This document shows positions 1 through 12,301 of a stretch of 64,000 bases of DNA, piece by piece; positions within the stretch are counted from its first letter, which is position 1; every line of letters begins with the position of its first letter. The stretch is taken from positions 39,857,115 through 39,921,114 of the forward strand of contig NC_045138.2 of the NCBI RefSeq assembly GCF_008831285.2, read 5' to 3'. The position numbers and the translations under genes were made by a program. The notes under the pieces are model-generated. The model saw only the letters and a program-made list of their open reading frames with translations. It searched no databases and was not told the origin of the DNA. The DNA comes from Nymphaea colorata (taxonomy: Eukaryota; Streptophyta; Magnoliopsida; Nymphaeales; Nymphaeaceae).

Positions 1-1905
1 GGGTATCCCTCATGTGCATGCTCACATCCGCCGTGTCTACCGCCAGAACCCAGTATAACAAAGAAGAACCACTTTCCTCTTTGACATTCCTGGTGAGTAC
101 TAAAGGAGAAGAAGAGGAAGAAAAAGAAAAACACCTCATCACCACCGACGCCACTTGTAGTTTCTGTCAGGAAGTAATTTTTTTGTTCTTGTGATGCTGA
201 TGAATGTCAGGCATTTCGGCGTTGCAGGACTATGGCTTCTCTTTAATGTTCTACAGAGCACCGTATCTGGTGGACATACAGTCACAGAGCACGGGAAGAG
301 TGCTCAATTTGAACTCCATTGAGAATGGCGATTCGTGGAAAGGGGTGGATGTCTTGGTGTTCAATTCAGGACATTGGTGGGTGCACAAAGGGAGAATGCA
401 AGGGTATTCTTTCTTTCTTCTGCTCGGGCACCATGTTTGGCTAGTTTAAGCTCTGATTGATCTTTACTACACAGTAAAAACGATCATAATCTCTGTAACG
501 CAGATGGGACTACATGCAACTGATGGGCCACACCTTCAAAGATATGGACAGAACAGCGGCTTTCACTCACGCGATGTTAACGTGGGCGAACTGGGTGGAC
601 GCAAACACCGATCCCGTAAGAACGAAAGTGTTCTTCCAAGGAATGTCTCCTACCCATTACGAGTAAGATGCCATCAGCCACCTAAAGCCGTTCTTTGTAT
701 CTGATATCAAAAAGGAAGGATCACATGGACCGCGTTTCCACTGGGGGGAAGGAACATGTGGTGTCTTGGGGCGCAGAAGTGGATGGAAGGTCTATCTTCT
801 TGTCCATTGCTTAAAAGTCCAACCAGACGAGCCCACATTTCGCTTTCCTCACATGGGTGGCCATTTGGGAATTTGCTAAACATAAAAAAAACATCTCAAT
901 TATTGTTTATTGTTGTTATTACTTACTATTTCAATTCATTTCCTCTATAATGTAAATAGACATAATAATAGTCATGGTGACATAAAAAACATTGAATGCC
1001 ATTAAAAGACATGGTCCAAATTTATATACATGTATATATATATATAGGCAAATCAAGTCACTGGGTCTATTTTATTTTCATTAAATAGGTAATAATGAAG
1101 ATTCAATGATATATATTTTTTTAATATACACTCAGTGGTAAGGTTTGTAGGCTGTTCTTATACAGGATCTAGTTAGGAAGGGGAGGATTCTGCAATCCTC
1201 TCTAGCTGACGTTTTGGTGGAAGTTTCAGATTTATGAGTTGCGTTATGTTCAACAAACCTCAAGGAAAGGACTTTGTCTGTCAATTTTTTTACAGAAGTT
1301 TTTTTAGGTTTTTTGTGATATGAAGAAAACACGCTTAAATTGGCATTTCTTTCATTTAATCGCCTGCTTAAATGAAAAGAAATCAAAACTTAAGTGTGTT
1401 TTTATTATTAATACATCAAAAATTAATCATGTTATTAAGTTTTCCTTCCTTCCTCTCACCTGTGCTGCATTTTTGAATGTTGACAGCACAGTTGACAGAG
1501 GGGAAGGTTAGAAAGAGTCGGCTTCTTTTCAGTTTCTTTGCCATCTTCTTTCTTTTGTTGTCAAGACATTAACATGTGCCTGTTGCTTTCTATAGGGCCA
1601 AGGAGTGGGGCGGTTCGAGCTCAGGCAGCTGCGCTGGTGAGACGAAGCCTGTAGGTGGATTCTTCTACCCGGGAGGTGCCCCAAACTTTGAAGCTCAGCT
1701 GCTATACGTCTTGCGCAAAATGTCTAAGCCTGCTACCCTTCTGGACGTCACCAGGCTCTCACAGCTCAGAAAGGACGGCCACCCTTCACTTTACAACGTC
1801 GATCCTTCGTCTGGTAAGAAGGGCAGCCCTGATTGCAGCCACTGGTGCCTGGCTGGTGTGCCTGATACTTGGAACCTTCTTCTGTATACTAGCTTGTTCT
1901 ACTGA
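1..1905 (+). CDS. TBL copy A, 5'-truncated by window edge (TRICHOME BIREFRINGENCE-LIKE)
   Basis: This is the 3' part of a TBL/PMR5-family gene (PC-esterase domain, Golgi wall-polysaccharide O-acetyltransferase family). The exons I place are <1-92, 228-404, 504-662 and 1596-1905, all with GT-AG introns at the same phases as in copies B and C. The part visible starts just after the GDS motif ([10 protein letters not shown]) and runs through [24 protein letters not shown], the WDYMQLMG segment and the C-terminal [15 protein letters not shown] block, which holds the DxxH motif of the catalytic triad. The stop is TGA at 1903-1905. The last intron is about 930 bp. Compared with B and C, the C-terminal exon carries a two-residue insertion ([10 protein letters not shown]) and ends in LFY. 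No frameshift or stop is seen, so the visible part looks functional. A possible poly(A) signal AATAAA lies at 2231. Family assignment is firm; substrate is not known. Confidence 0.9.
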
Positions 1906-4900
1906 TGAGCTTCAAATTGCATTCTGCAAAGATGAAACCAGAGCAGCCATTCATTTCTGACAGATATGTGGCATTTGGGAAGTTGGTAGTGAAGATTTTT
2001 ATAGATTTTAATTGGTGTAATCTTGTGTCATTAGCCCATGATTGGCTCATCCCTGTCATTTTTAGCATTGTTGGTTCGAGGTGGATTTGATTGTGGATCA
2101 ATGGCCATTGGTCCTCTGTTATCATCAAATGTTAGTTGCTAGGATCAATTAAATGTGTTGTAATATAAGAATGAAAAGTGGCTACCAGCAGCCTCAGCTT
2201 TTCACTGTGTGGATGTTCACGTTCATCTCAAATAAATGTTGTTTGTTGATCTTTTAAAATGGATTCCAGGTTTTGAATGTAATCGAGTAGTTGCTAGAGC
2301 AAGGGCCAAGGTTAGGAAATGAGGATGTCAACTGCTCCTGCAACACTACAAATTCATAATGGATGTAATTAACCACGTGGGACATGGTCTGGATCCGATT
2401 ATTTAAAGCCAAACCCGAGATTTCACACAAGAAGACAAGATCAGAGATCAGAGACCAAATTTGACAAGCAACTAGTTTTTTCTGCAGTAGAAAGAAGAAA
2501 AGAGGTGCTTAGGATTGCCAAGTTTCTGTCCATGATTATTTTAATAAGGCATTAAAAATATACTCTGCTTGCCTTCAGCAAGGGACCAATAAGCAATGGG
2601 CATCTTGTTCTGTATGTCAGCTTCTACAGGATTTGACATATATTCTCTCTTCTCATAAAGATGGGTTCTATACCAATCCTTCAATTCAATTTGTAGCCTA
2701 AAATATTCTTTTTCTTTCTCTCCAAACAACCTTTCCTGATGTTTCTTCCCTTACAAACCACTCTCTTAGCCTACTTCTGCTGAAATTCTCTGTTTATGGC
2801 AACTCTCTCTCTCTCTCTCTCTGTATGTGTGTGTTTGATCTGGTTAGGCCACAGTTCTGCTACTGGATCCAACTAGTTGGTCTCAGATTCAGTTAGATAT
2901 CCAACTTGAGTCTGACGGATGCCATTAGCTCCCCCATACAGAAAACATGCTTACACCAAAACCTGCACATTGGTCTCCCATGATCTGCTTTTTATCTTGA
3001 TTTGCCTTTGCTTGTTATGGAAACAACAGTAGAGAGAGAAACAAGAAATTAAAGAAAGGGAAGAAATATTCCAACAGTCGTCATTTTCAGCCTGGTTGCT
3101 TGTATTTAAAGCGTCAATGCTTTATCTTTAACGAAGAATAGTGCGTGGAAGCCATGCAATCAATTAATGTAGTAGCTAGGAACCCGGAAAGTGGAATTTT
3201 TTTTTTTCTTCCTCCAATAATTGGAAGGAAACTGTTCTCATTGTTATTGAAAAAGTAACCATATGATTCTTCTGGTATTGATGTCTGTGCCCTATACGTA
3301 AACCTTTGGTTCTGCCTCTGTTTAAATCAACGTGGTTTATTTATTTATTAAATATAAACCTAGCCCAGATAACTAAACTTTTCTTTTTTGGATCTAAACC
3401 TGGACCCATGGAATTTTGTACAAATCAGAATTAGGACACGAGGTCTCCTAACATAAGCAGAAAATTGTATGTCACGTCTCACTTTGAAAAGTTTAATTTC
3501 ATATTGAAGATTATGAGATATCTTTAATGGCTTATAAAAATAGGACTATTGATTGGTTGGTTGTCCTCTTTTCTAATCTTTTTGAGGTTGAAACGGAAAC
3601 TGTTAGGATGTAGGTTGGGATCCATTAGATCATAGGCTTGAGTCAAATGGGAGAATGGGTTGGGTTGTCAGATTGCAACATGAAAAAAAAACACATGTAT
3701 ATGAACCTATAGACATGTCAAATTAGAAACTGGAGGCCACTAGTTATAACAGTTTCCTTTCAGTATCTCAATAATTTGTACATATACATGATGAAAGCCA
3801 AAAGGAGAGATAGGAAACAAAACATAATCACATAGATCATGACTTTACTAAGCTGTACATGACAAGACTTGGGCAACATGTTTATATTCCACCTACGAAG
3901 GCCCACGATATTTGGCCTTTTCTTTTATTAAATTCTTAAGAAAAGGCTCAATGTGGTGGACCATGAACCCTTTGGCTGGATCGGTGAGTTCTTCCTTTCC
4001 ATTTCCATTTTTTTGTTTTCCGGATATTGCGCACTTGCACATTGTGGTCCTTCTTTTGTTTGGCCTCACTTGCAAAAGTTAAAAAAAAAAATCAAGGATT
4101 GAGATCAGAGCTGAGCCGTTGGACAATCTGCGCCACTCGACTTTCAGGAGGCCTAACCCTAAGAGGCATAGCATAGATGATCAAACAGTCAGTGGATGAG
4201 AGTCTCTGTAGTTCGATTTGATTGAGTGCTAAGTTTTTAGATTGCAAATGGTGACAGTGTGATACTCTAGTTAACGAGTATAGTTGATAAGTAAATAATG
4301 TACTGGTGAAAGTAACATTGACAATACCGCTTTTAAAATCGACTAGAGTCAGCAGGGATGTCAACGGTGAGATTTGAATAGCATGTACTTTTAGTCACCG
4401 AGTTGTTTCTTAGATTCAAATATAAATGAAGAAAAGTCGTGTTCACATCTGAATCTGAAATAATATTGTTAATCTAAATCTGATTCAAGAATATGAGTAA
4501 TCCAAACAGCATTATGATATGTTAAAGACCAACTTTCAAAATATATGGGCATGGGGAATAGGATGCTAATTTAAAGCGAAATTTGATCCGAATCTGAGGG
4601 AACATATGGAAATATGAAGTATTTCTTCAGCCGAAATATTTCATGCTGTAATTGTTCGAGTTCACAACTATTGGATTCTAGTAAATATCGTACAATGCAT
4701 TCGGTAGAGAGTAAAATTATGAGAAATTTTGTCCGTGTTTGATGGCATCAAGTGCCGCAGTTGAAAGTTGTAACAAAAGACAAATGGTATGACCTATATT
4801 TTAATAACAACTTCTCAGTGTTAATGTGAAGCTTCATTAATTATGAAAGAAACAAAGCAGTACAATACTTTACTATGGAAAGAAGTACAATTGATCAAAG

Positions 4901-6500
4901 AATCTCATAGTTCCATTTCACCAATAATCACATGAAAGTTACTTAAAAAATCTCTCTTGCGGATTCGTAGGACGTGATATGCCCTTGAATTATTGATCAG
5001 CCTCGAACATGTCGACGTCTAGTGGACCTAAGAAGTCGATTTGGATCCTTGTTTACAAGATCCAACCTAGAAATCTCCCCAACCAAGATTTCTGAGGTTT
5101 TGCATTTCCATATAATTGGTTTAGATCTTCCTTGGAATTTGGGCTCGGATTCAGATCGAATCACCTAAACTTAGCATCACTCTATGGGGGATGTCAATGG
5201 AGCATATTTAAAATAAGATGCATGCTTTATCATATCCGATCAATCAGATCTTCAAATACAAACGAAGAAGCCCGTACCATACTCCGACTTTTTAATTCTG
5301 TAACTTCGATCTGAATCCTACTTTCTAATTCACAGCTGAATGCTAGCCGACTTTTAAATGCAAAACTAAGTTCTAACCACATTCTGAAGTAATTGAAAAC
5401 CAACTTCCATAATGCATGAATAATGAATTTATAGCATTTATTTCAAACTGAATCTAAAATCCAAATATGAATATGAATTTATAACAAAACCCAAATATCA
5501 AATCGGATCCAATTTCTTGATCGGACGTTAAACCTTTTCCTCATATCTAACTTTTTTTGGAAGTGGTTTGATTGGATATCTGATCTAAATCCGATTCATT
5601 GACATTCTTAATGTCTGAGTCCAACTAAGATTCATATGCTGATTTTTTTTTACCAGATTTGACTAGTGGATTTAGTTTTTGGGTAGATCCCCATATATTA
5701 TAAGACCACAATAATGCTGTGTGGGTCATGTCTTGGGCTCGTTTCATCAACAAAATGATCAAATATTACAAACTAGCAGACAAGGTCCGAGCCAGTGGTG
5801 GAACCACATATGGGCAGGTGGAGGCTTTTCCCATAAAAAACTTTATATTTATACGTGAATATCTTAAAAGATTTGCTCTGTTACATATAATGGTGCCCCC
5901 TTAAGGTTTAATAATTTTTCATTTAGTGCCTCTCAACTCAAAATTCCATGCTCCCCACTGGCCCGAGCCATGGCCGTCTAATATCTGTGGCACTAATTTG
6001 TAGAGAGGAGCAATAAGTTTATTTCCTTCTTTAAGATAGATACGTATGGAGGCATGGAGTTCTTCATAGAATAAGTGGTGCAAACCGGATTGTTTGTGAC
6101 TGGTTCTCTAATCCAAATCATACTTGCTTTCCCATTCAGATCACGAGACTGGACACATTCTCATGCCTGTCGAACTTGTATATGTAATATAAGCCTGACT
6201 TGGATTAGATCAGCGACTGAGGCATGAGTGGACTTATGTGGGCAATTGCCCACACAGTTCCACAAAAAAAATTATTTCTATATATGCACCTCAGGTGTTG
6301 AAAGGGAAAAATAAACAAAAAGAAGCAATCCGTTTCAAGTGAGATAATGCTTAGATACACAAATTAAAGGCATTTAAGGTGCAGTAAATCAGAATCTTGT
6401 TCTGTTACGTATGCACCGATTGTCTCCGAATCTGGAGGCATGCAGAAACACGTTATTTGAATACCTTCTTCTTCGCTCCTCGACCTCCGAGAAGAAGGCC
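1906..6500. other. Intergenic region between TBL copies A and B; no gene recognised
   Basis: About 4.6 kb of AT-rich sequence without a convincing coding region. A short CT microsatellite lies near 2803-2822. A stretch near 4733-4790 resembles the spacer after copy B (9934-9990), and 5000-5040 resembles 10425-10465, so part of this spacer was duplicated together with the TBL genes. Around 4380-5600 are many short, diverged runs related to 'GATCCGAATC', which look like an old degenerate repeat. Around 5790-5965 is a 'GTGGTGGAACCAC...GTGCCCCC' type stretch of the kind common in plant dispersed repeats. Confidence 0.6.
6279..6285 (+). promoter_or_regulatory. Possible TATA box of TBL copy B
   Basis: A TATATAT run lies about 220 bp before the chosen ATG at 6508. 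Its spacing would allow a 5' leader of roughly 190 nt. It is a single AT-rich motif in an AT-rich spacer, so it is weak evidence. Confidence 0.25.
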
Positions 6501-6507
6501 CGGCAAG

Positions 6508-9454
6508 ATGGGTTTCCTGCAGGATTTCCTCCCTTCTTCCTACCATGGCAGCATGATTTTGCTCTTCCTCTTCTTCATCAATGGTGGAGCATCTTTAGAG
6601 ATCTCCCCACAAAGTTCGACAGGAAGGGACCAAGCAGCAAGCTGTAACATTTTCCAAGGAAGTTGGGTCTTGGACGATTCATACCCTCTCTATGATTCAT
6701 CACAATGTTCATTTTTGGACCCTGAGTTTGATTGCCTCAAGAATGGCAGACCTGATCATATGTATCTCAAGCAGAGATGGCAACCACTTGGTTGTGACCT
6801 CCCCAAGTAAAGCTCTCAGCTTGCTATTTCTCTTTCTCTTTACCTGTTTTACCTTACGTCTTTAGAACTAATTGAGTAACAGTGTACATGGGGATAATGG
6901 TACTCGTGTTGCCTATGATCTGTTGCAGATTCGATGCCACAAAATTTCTCTCGCAGTTGAGAGGGAAGAAGATGATGTTCGTTGGTGACTCTCTTGGGCG
7001 CAATCAATGGACGTCGCTCATGTGCATGCTCACAGCAGCGGTGCCAAGTTCCAGAACGCGATTTGTAAAGGGACAACCAATGTCAAGCTTGACATTCCTG
7101 GTAAGATGAACTGCATGCTACGAATAAAAAGAAGAAGAAGAATCCAATCTACCACCGATTTCGGCATTAGTTACCAAGAATCAAATTTTCTGCGTAGTTT
7201 GGAGAAAATAATCCTGTCTTCATTGCCGCACCAGATTCTTTTCCTATTATTGTTCTGGAACAAGATACAGGAGTATAGATGGGTTTTTATTAGCATATAG
7301 TAAAAAAAAGCCTAACAAGGGTCACATCTATGTTCTTAGATATTTAATACTTGGAAATGTAAGAAGTATATAAAACAAGACATAGGCTTCATACTCTAAA
7401 ACTGCAGGCTTTTTTTTTTTAAAAAAAAAAAAAAAACTGTCACTGGGACACATTGAAGTTGGAATCATAAAATTGATTTTATTTTGAAGGTTAGTCGCGA
7501 AGGCATGACGCCCTTTTGGTTTGCAGTTACTATTTTTTTTTTAATTTCTGACATCATAAAAAACGATTAATAATGCAGTGAAACTATCAGTAATTATAAA
7601 AAATTCAGTCGATCCAATCGGAGACTAAAGTCGGTCGAACCAAAACAAAAAGAAATCAATTATAGTGAAAAATATCTCTAAATCATCAATTTGGTTGCAT
7701 ATATAAAATAAAAAGCACAAATTCAATCTGGTCGAACCTGATAAATGCAATATACATCTGAATATGTAAAGTTTATGTAAGATTTCATGCTATGCTAAGG
7801 TTGATATAAAAGCTGCCATAAAGAATTTAAACGTTTATTGTTGTGGGCCAGCTCTTGTCCATTGATCATATCCCTGGTTGAAGCTCTCAAAAGATTTCAT
7901 TCTTTCTAACGGAAGACAAGAAAAAGGAAAATGTTGATTTTGCAGATCACATATTTACTGTTATCTCTTTCCGGGCCTTCTACTGCACTGCAAATCAGGG
8001 GATTTTTTGAAATAAATTTAAAATATAAAAGTATCTGTAATTTGAGATTTCGCCCTTGAGAAAATAATGAATCTGAGATTTGCCACTAAGGAGAAAAAAT
8101 ACCAACGAGTTAAGCATATGAAAGAAAGATGATGAGGAATTAAGTTGGATTTTGCAGGATTATGGGTTTTCATTGATGTTCTATAAGGCTCCATATCTGG
8201 TGGACATTAAGCTGGACAGCAACGGAAGAGTCCTGAAGCTCGACTCCATTCAACAGGCCCAATGCTGGAAAGACATCGACGTTTTGGTTTTCAATTCAGG
8301 CCATTGGTGGCAACACATAGGTCCACAGCAACAAGGGTTCTCTCTCTCTCTTTTTGGCTCTCTTGGCATCTCCCTCTTTTCTAGTAGTCAGGGGACTTCT
8401 TGTTCCCAAATTTTGTTAAATATTTTCATTTTATCGGCTCTTGGCGTCGCACCGTATATTAGCCACATTGTTACTTAGGAGGGTGCAATCTTGATGGTAT
8501 CGATGAGTGTTGATTTAGATTGAAGAATACGGTTCTTGAGGCGAATATGATTGGATAACTTACAGATTTGGCATGACTTGATCAGGTGGGACTACATAGA
8601 GGTCGGGGGGCGCATGTCCAGAGACATGAACCGATCACTTGCATACGCCACTGGACTGAAGACATGGGCGAACTGGATCGAGACCAACATAGATCCTGCA
8701 ATGACCAAGGTGTTTTTCCAGGGCTTCCCAGCTACACATTTCAAGTAAGACCCACTGCCTTTTTCTTGAAACTGTTGATGTGTAGTGACCAAAATATCTC
8801 TGATAAAGTAAAAAATTGAGATTTTTAGAAGGATGAAAAGGGATCCAAAATGTTAAATGTTTAAAATTTCTAACATATTCAACGCCCTTCTTTTTTAGAA
8901 TGCATATTTGTTGTGTCACGTAACGGGTACTCATTAGGTAGGGTTGGATAAAGATTCAACTGTAATTTCAAAATTTTAACATAACATGAAATACAATATC
9001 CAAGTTAAATTAAAATATTTAAAATTTGCATGTAAAAGTTTGAATTTTTAGAAGCCCGTGAGTCCTATGTGCATGCGTGTTTGTATGCCTTTTGCTAATT
9101 ATGAAAACCAACAACTGATTAAAGTGAATTTATCGGCGTTTGTGTAGCCCGTCAGAATGGAACGGCACAAGTAAGAAAGCATGCGCAGGCGAAACCCAGC
9201 CAGTGGAAGGTTCAACTTATCCGGCTGGGCGCCCTCCCTTGCAGCTGGTGGTGGACGGCGTCCTTGCCGGCATGACTAAGCCGGCCGTTTCTCTCCTGGA
9301 CATAACGGCCCTAACTCAGCTCCGCAAAGATGGCCACCCCTCCGTCTACAACGAGGACCGTAACGCAGGTGCCGTTGACTGTTCTCACTACTGTTTGGCC
9401 GGCGTTCCGGATGCTTGGAACCAGCTCGTCTATGCTTCCTTATTCTCTTCCTGA
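6508..9454 (+). CDS. TBL copy B, complete (TRICHOME BIREFRINGENCE-LIKE, TBL38-43-like group)
   Basis: Complete five-exon gene: 6508-6806, 6929-7100, 8158-8336, 8586-8744 and 9148-9454, joining in frame to 371 aa. A hydrophobic segment (about residues 15-27) acts as signal anchor, fitting a type II Golgi membrane protein. The TBL domain starts at CNIFQGSWV (46-54) with DDSYPLYD; the GDS motif is at 119-121, FNSGHWW at 202-208, and the DxxH motif (D347, H350) lies in [17 protein letters not shown] near the C terminus. Family members O-acetylate wall polymers; a member of the TBL38-43 group has also been linked to pectin de-acetylation, so the direction of the reaction is open. The ATG at 6508 is chosen because copies C and D keep MGFL at the same place. 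Intron 2 is about 1.06 kb. A possible AATAAA lies at 9539. Confidence 0.93.
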
Positions 9455-12250
9455 TCAATTTGCGAGATTAAGAACTGTCCCATCAACGAATTAATGAAAC
9501 AAAGATCATCGTGAGAAACCTGTTTTTTACAACAGTGGAATAAATCGTTAGGCAACCTAATCTTAACTATGAGATCAAAGATGACCAATACTCATTTAAT
9601 TTGCTCAACGCCAAGGGTTAGTGGAACTGCACTGGTGCCTGGACGAAGAGAATCGGCACCTTTTTGTTTTCCTTTTTCCCTTTTCTGCTCTACAAGAACT
9701 TGAAATTTTGCAATTATCACGAGATTATACAAGGAAATCATATAAGTTGGGTATTGAATTCTTAGAGATGACGCGAGGGAATCTCAAATCCCAGTTCGTT
9801 TTTTTACGATCCATTGTTTAAACAAATAGTAGACCACCTTAATGGCTTAGAACGTGGAAAAACCTCACAACTCCTATTGAGTAGAAAACGCTCCTCAATG
9901 CCTTCTCAAGAAGAAGACTCTTTTATATGTTTGATGGCATCAAGTAGGCAGCTGAAAGTTTAACAAAAAATAAAAGTATTTTATCAAAAGGGAAGGGCTG
10001 CTTTGGGACGTAAGTGGACTCGTGGTGCACTTAGAGGCGGAGCTAGAAATATTTTTTTCTATAGGCACTAAGCATATAATTAACAAAATTTCATTTGGCT
10101 ATGGAAAAGTGACCTGGGTTTATAGGGTTGTGCTATATAATTAAACTCAAATTTAACCACTAATTTAAGCTTGTAGAGAATGAGTTCCATGGGCCAGCCC
10201 CCACCTATCTACCCCTCCGGGTATATTAATCAACTAGAGTATCACTTCATTTGCAATTCAAAAAATTGAATTGATGATAGGACTCTCACCAGGCTGACAT
10301 CCTAACCTCGTTTGGGAAATTAATGAAAAAATCAGACATTTTCACTGAAAGAAGCATTACATGAATATCACTCATAAAAGGTTCTTTTGGCACAATCTAG
10401 GCTAATTTTGACATGATCTGAACATGCATTGATCAACCTCAAACATGGCAATATCCGATGGACATTCAAACGAGTTGGGGATGCAAAACGTCATAAGGAC
10501 ACTGATCCACCAGACCCAACCAAATGAGAACCTCATGGATCCAGGCACAAACTGATACAACCGATCCAGGAACCAATAAGATAAGATCTGTATTTTCCAC
10601 GCAACTTCCTTGGATCATTGTTGGTATTAATTTAGACCCAGCGTAGTAGCAGTCGCAGACCCAAAGATTCATATTGGTAAGATCCAGACAATCAAGTGCT
10701 TAAATCACGACTGAAAGAATTTGGGAAAAACATCTATTGATGTGGATCTTCTAATCTATTTGTGGTATCTTGTATCACTAGATGGGTTTATGACCGAAGG
10801 TAAATCATAGCTCATTGGATCTGACAGTAATGGTATGGGCACAGTTCAAATCTATTACCCATTTTTCCATTAGAAATTGGACTATGAACGATGATGGCCG
10901 TATCGGCCATTGCTTCATACGTTGCTATTTTGGCACGTCTGCTGTGCATCCCTTACCTAAGTGCGTGTAATTTGTTTATCCGGTTGTTGGATCCAATTTT
11001 TTGTTGTACATCCTCTTTAAATTTTTTATAGCAATAAAGGTCGGGAGCTTACGTTTGCTTGAATCTTCTTCTCTTATTCTTTCTCTTTATTAATTCCTTT
11101 TCATGATTCACAATGATAATACCACTACCATCGTAATGATGCATGGTCCATCTATTTCACCAAACTCTCACAATGGAATCCAGATAAAGAAAGAGAAACT
11201 TTTGTATGATAAATATATAAATTATCACCACTATCTCAAATCTGTTATGTCCTGCCGAAGAGAAATTAAAAGAATAGTTGAGAAAATGGCAGCTTAGGAT
11301 TGAACAAACAAGTTTGAAAGGGGCCGTTAGGCAATGAAAGCATATTAGTGCAGATGTTTCCTAGTATTTCATGAATCTAAATTGAAGCAGATTCATGAAA
11401 CAACAACAAAGCCCCCAAATCGATGCAGACTTACTGCATTCTATAAACGGAAAATGCAACCACTGCTGGAAAATGGTCTACAGCAAGGAGCTGATTGACC
11501 CCACAATGAAATTTAAAATTGGAAAAAGTTTTGTTGCCGCTAAAGAGGATCATCATAAGGGAATTGTTAAATGTAAAAAACCGTATTGGCATTGCTGCGT
11601 TGCCTTGCCTTTCAATCTTATGCATTGAAAATTAATTTTGATTAGTTTAGAAAACGAGAAGCTTTAGAAAACTACAAACGTGTATTGGCTTAGTATTGTA
11701 TCGCCTGATTATTCTTGGATGACTGAGCAGATCATATGGGAAGTTCTATTGGTCTGTGTCGCATGCCCAAATATATATCTTCTTAAATATGATAGGTAGA
11801 GGGCCGAATTAAAGTTTTTAAATTTTGACCAAAAAGAAAATATCATTTTTTGAAAGCTCCTTTTCTTTTTTTTTTTTAAAAAAAAGGTTTAGAACTGTTT
11901 CGGATGAGGTACGGAATGAAACACCTATCAATTAAGCAGGGTGAATAACCTCCACAAGAATCAAACAACACCTAAATTTGGCTGAATTTCCAGTACTTTA
12001 CTTAGGTTAAGTATTAGACCTAAATCTCACAGTTATATGAGTAGTCAAATTTCCTTATCTTTATTCTGGTGACATTTGCACTCAGCGTGAATGTAAGAAT
12101 CGGTTTTGTTTTCATAAACTGCACCTCTTTATTTCAGATCGGACGTTTCCCTTAGATTTAAAACTTGTTGCTGTTTTCGAGTCCAGCATACACTCTACCT
12201 TGCCTTCATTAGCATCATCCTTGACACGAGATAGATTGAGACGACGATCT
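9455..12250. other. Intergenic region between TBL copies B and C; no gene recognised
   Basis: About 2.8 kb. It contains a dispersed repeat at about 10035-10190 that recurs near 21850-21985, and a stretch near 11090-11240 that matches the sequence after copy C (15600-15730). The second match shows that the TBL duplications carried 3' flanking DNA with them. A small open frame at 11395-11628 has no recognisable motif and I do not call it a gene. Confidence 0.6.
10035..10190 (+). repeat. Dispersed repeat, copy 1
   Basis: Begins with a 'GGCGGAGCTAGAAAT' type motif and contains GGCACTAAGCATATAATTAA followed by an AT-rich tail. A diverged second copy in the same orientation lies at about 21850-21985. 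The 'GGAGCCAGAA' head is seen again near 52845. I cannot assign a transposon class. Confidence 0.55.
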
Positions 12251-12301
12251 TCTGCACTTTTTTTCGTTCCTCAACCCCTGAGAAAAAGCTAAGGCTGAAA
12301 G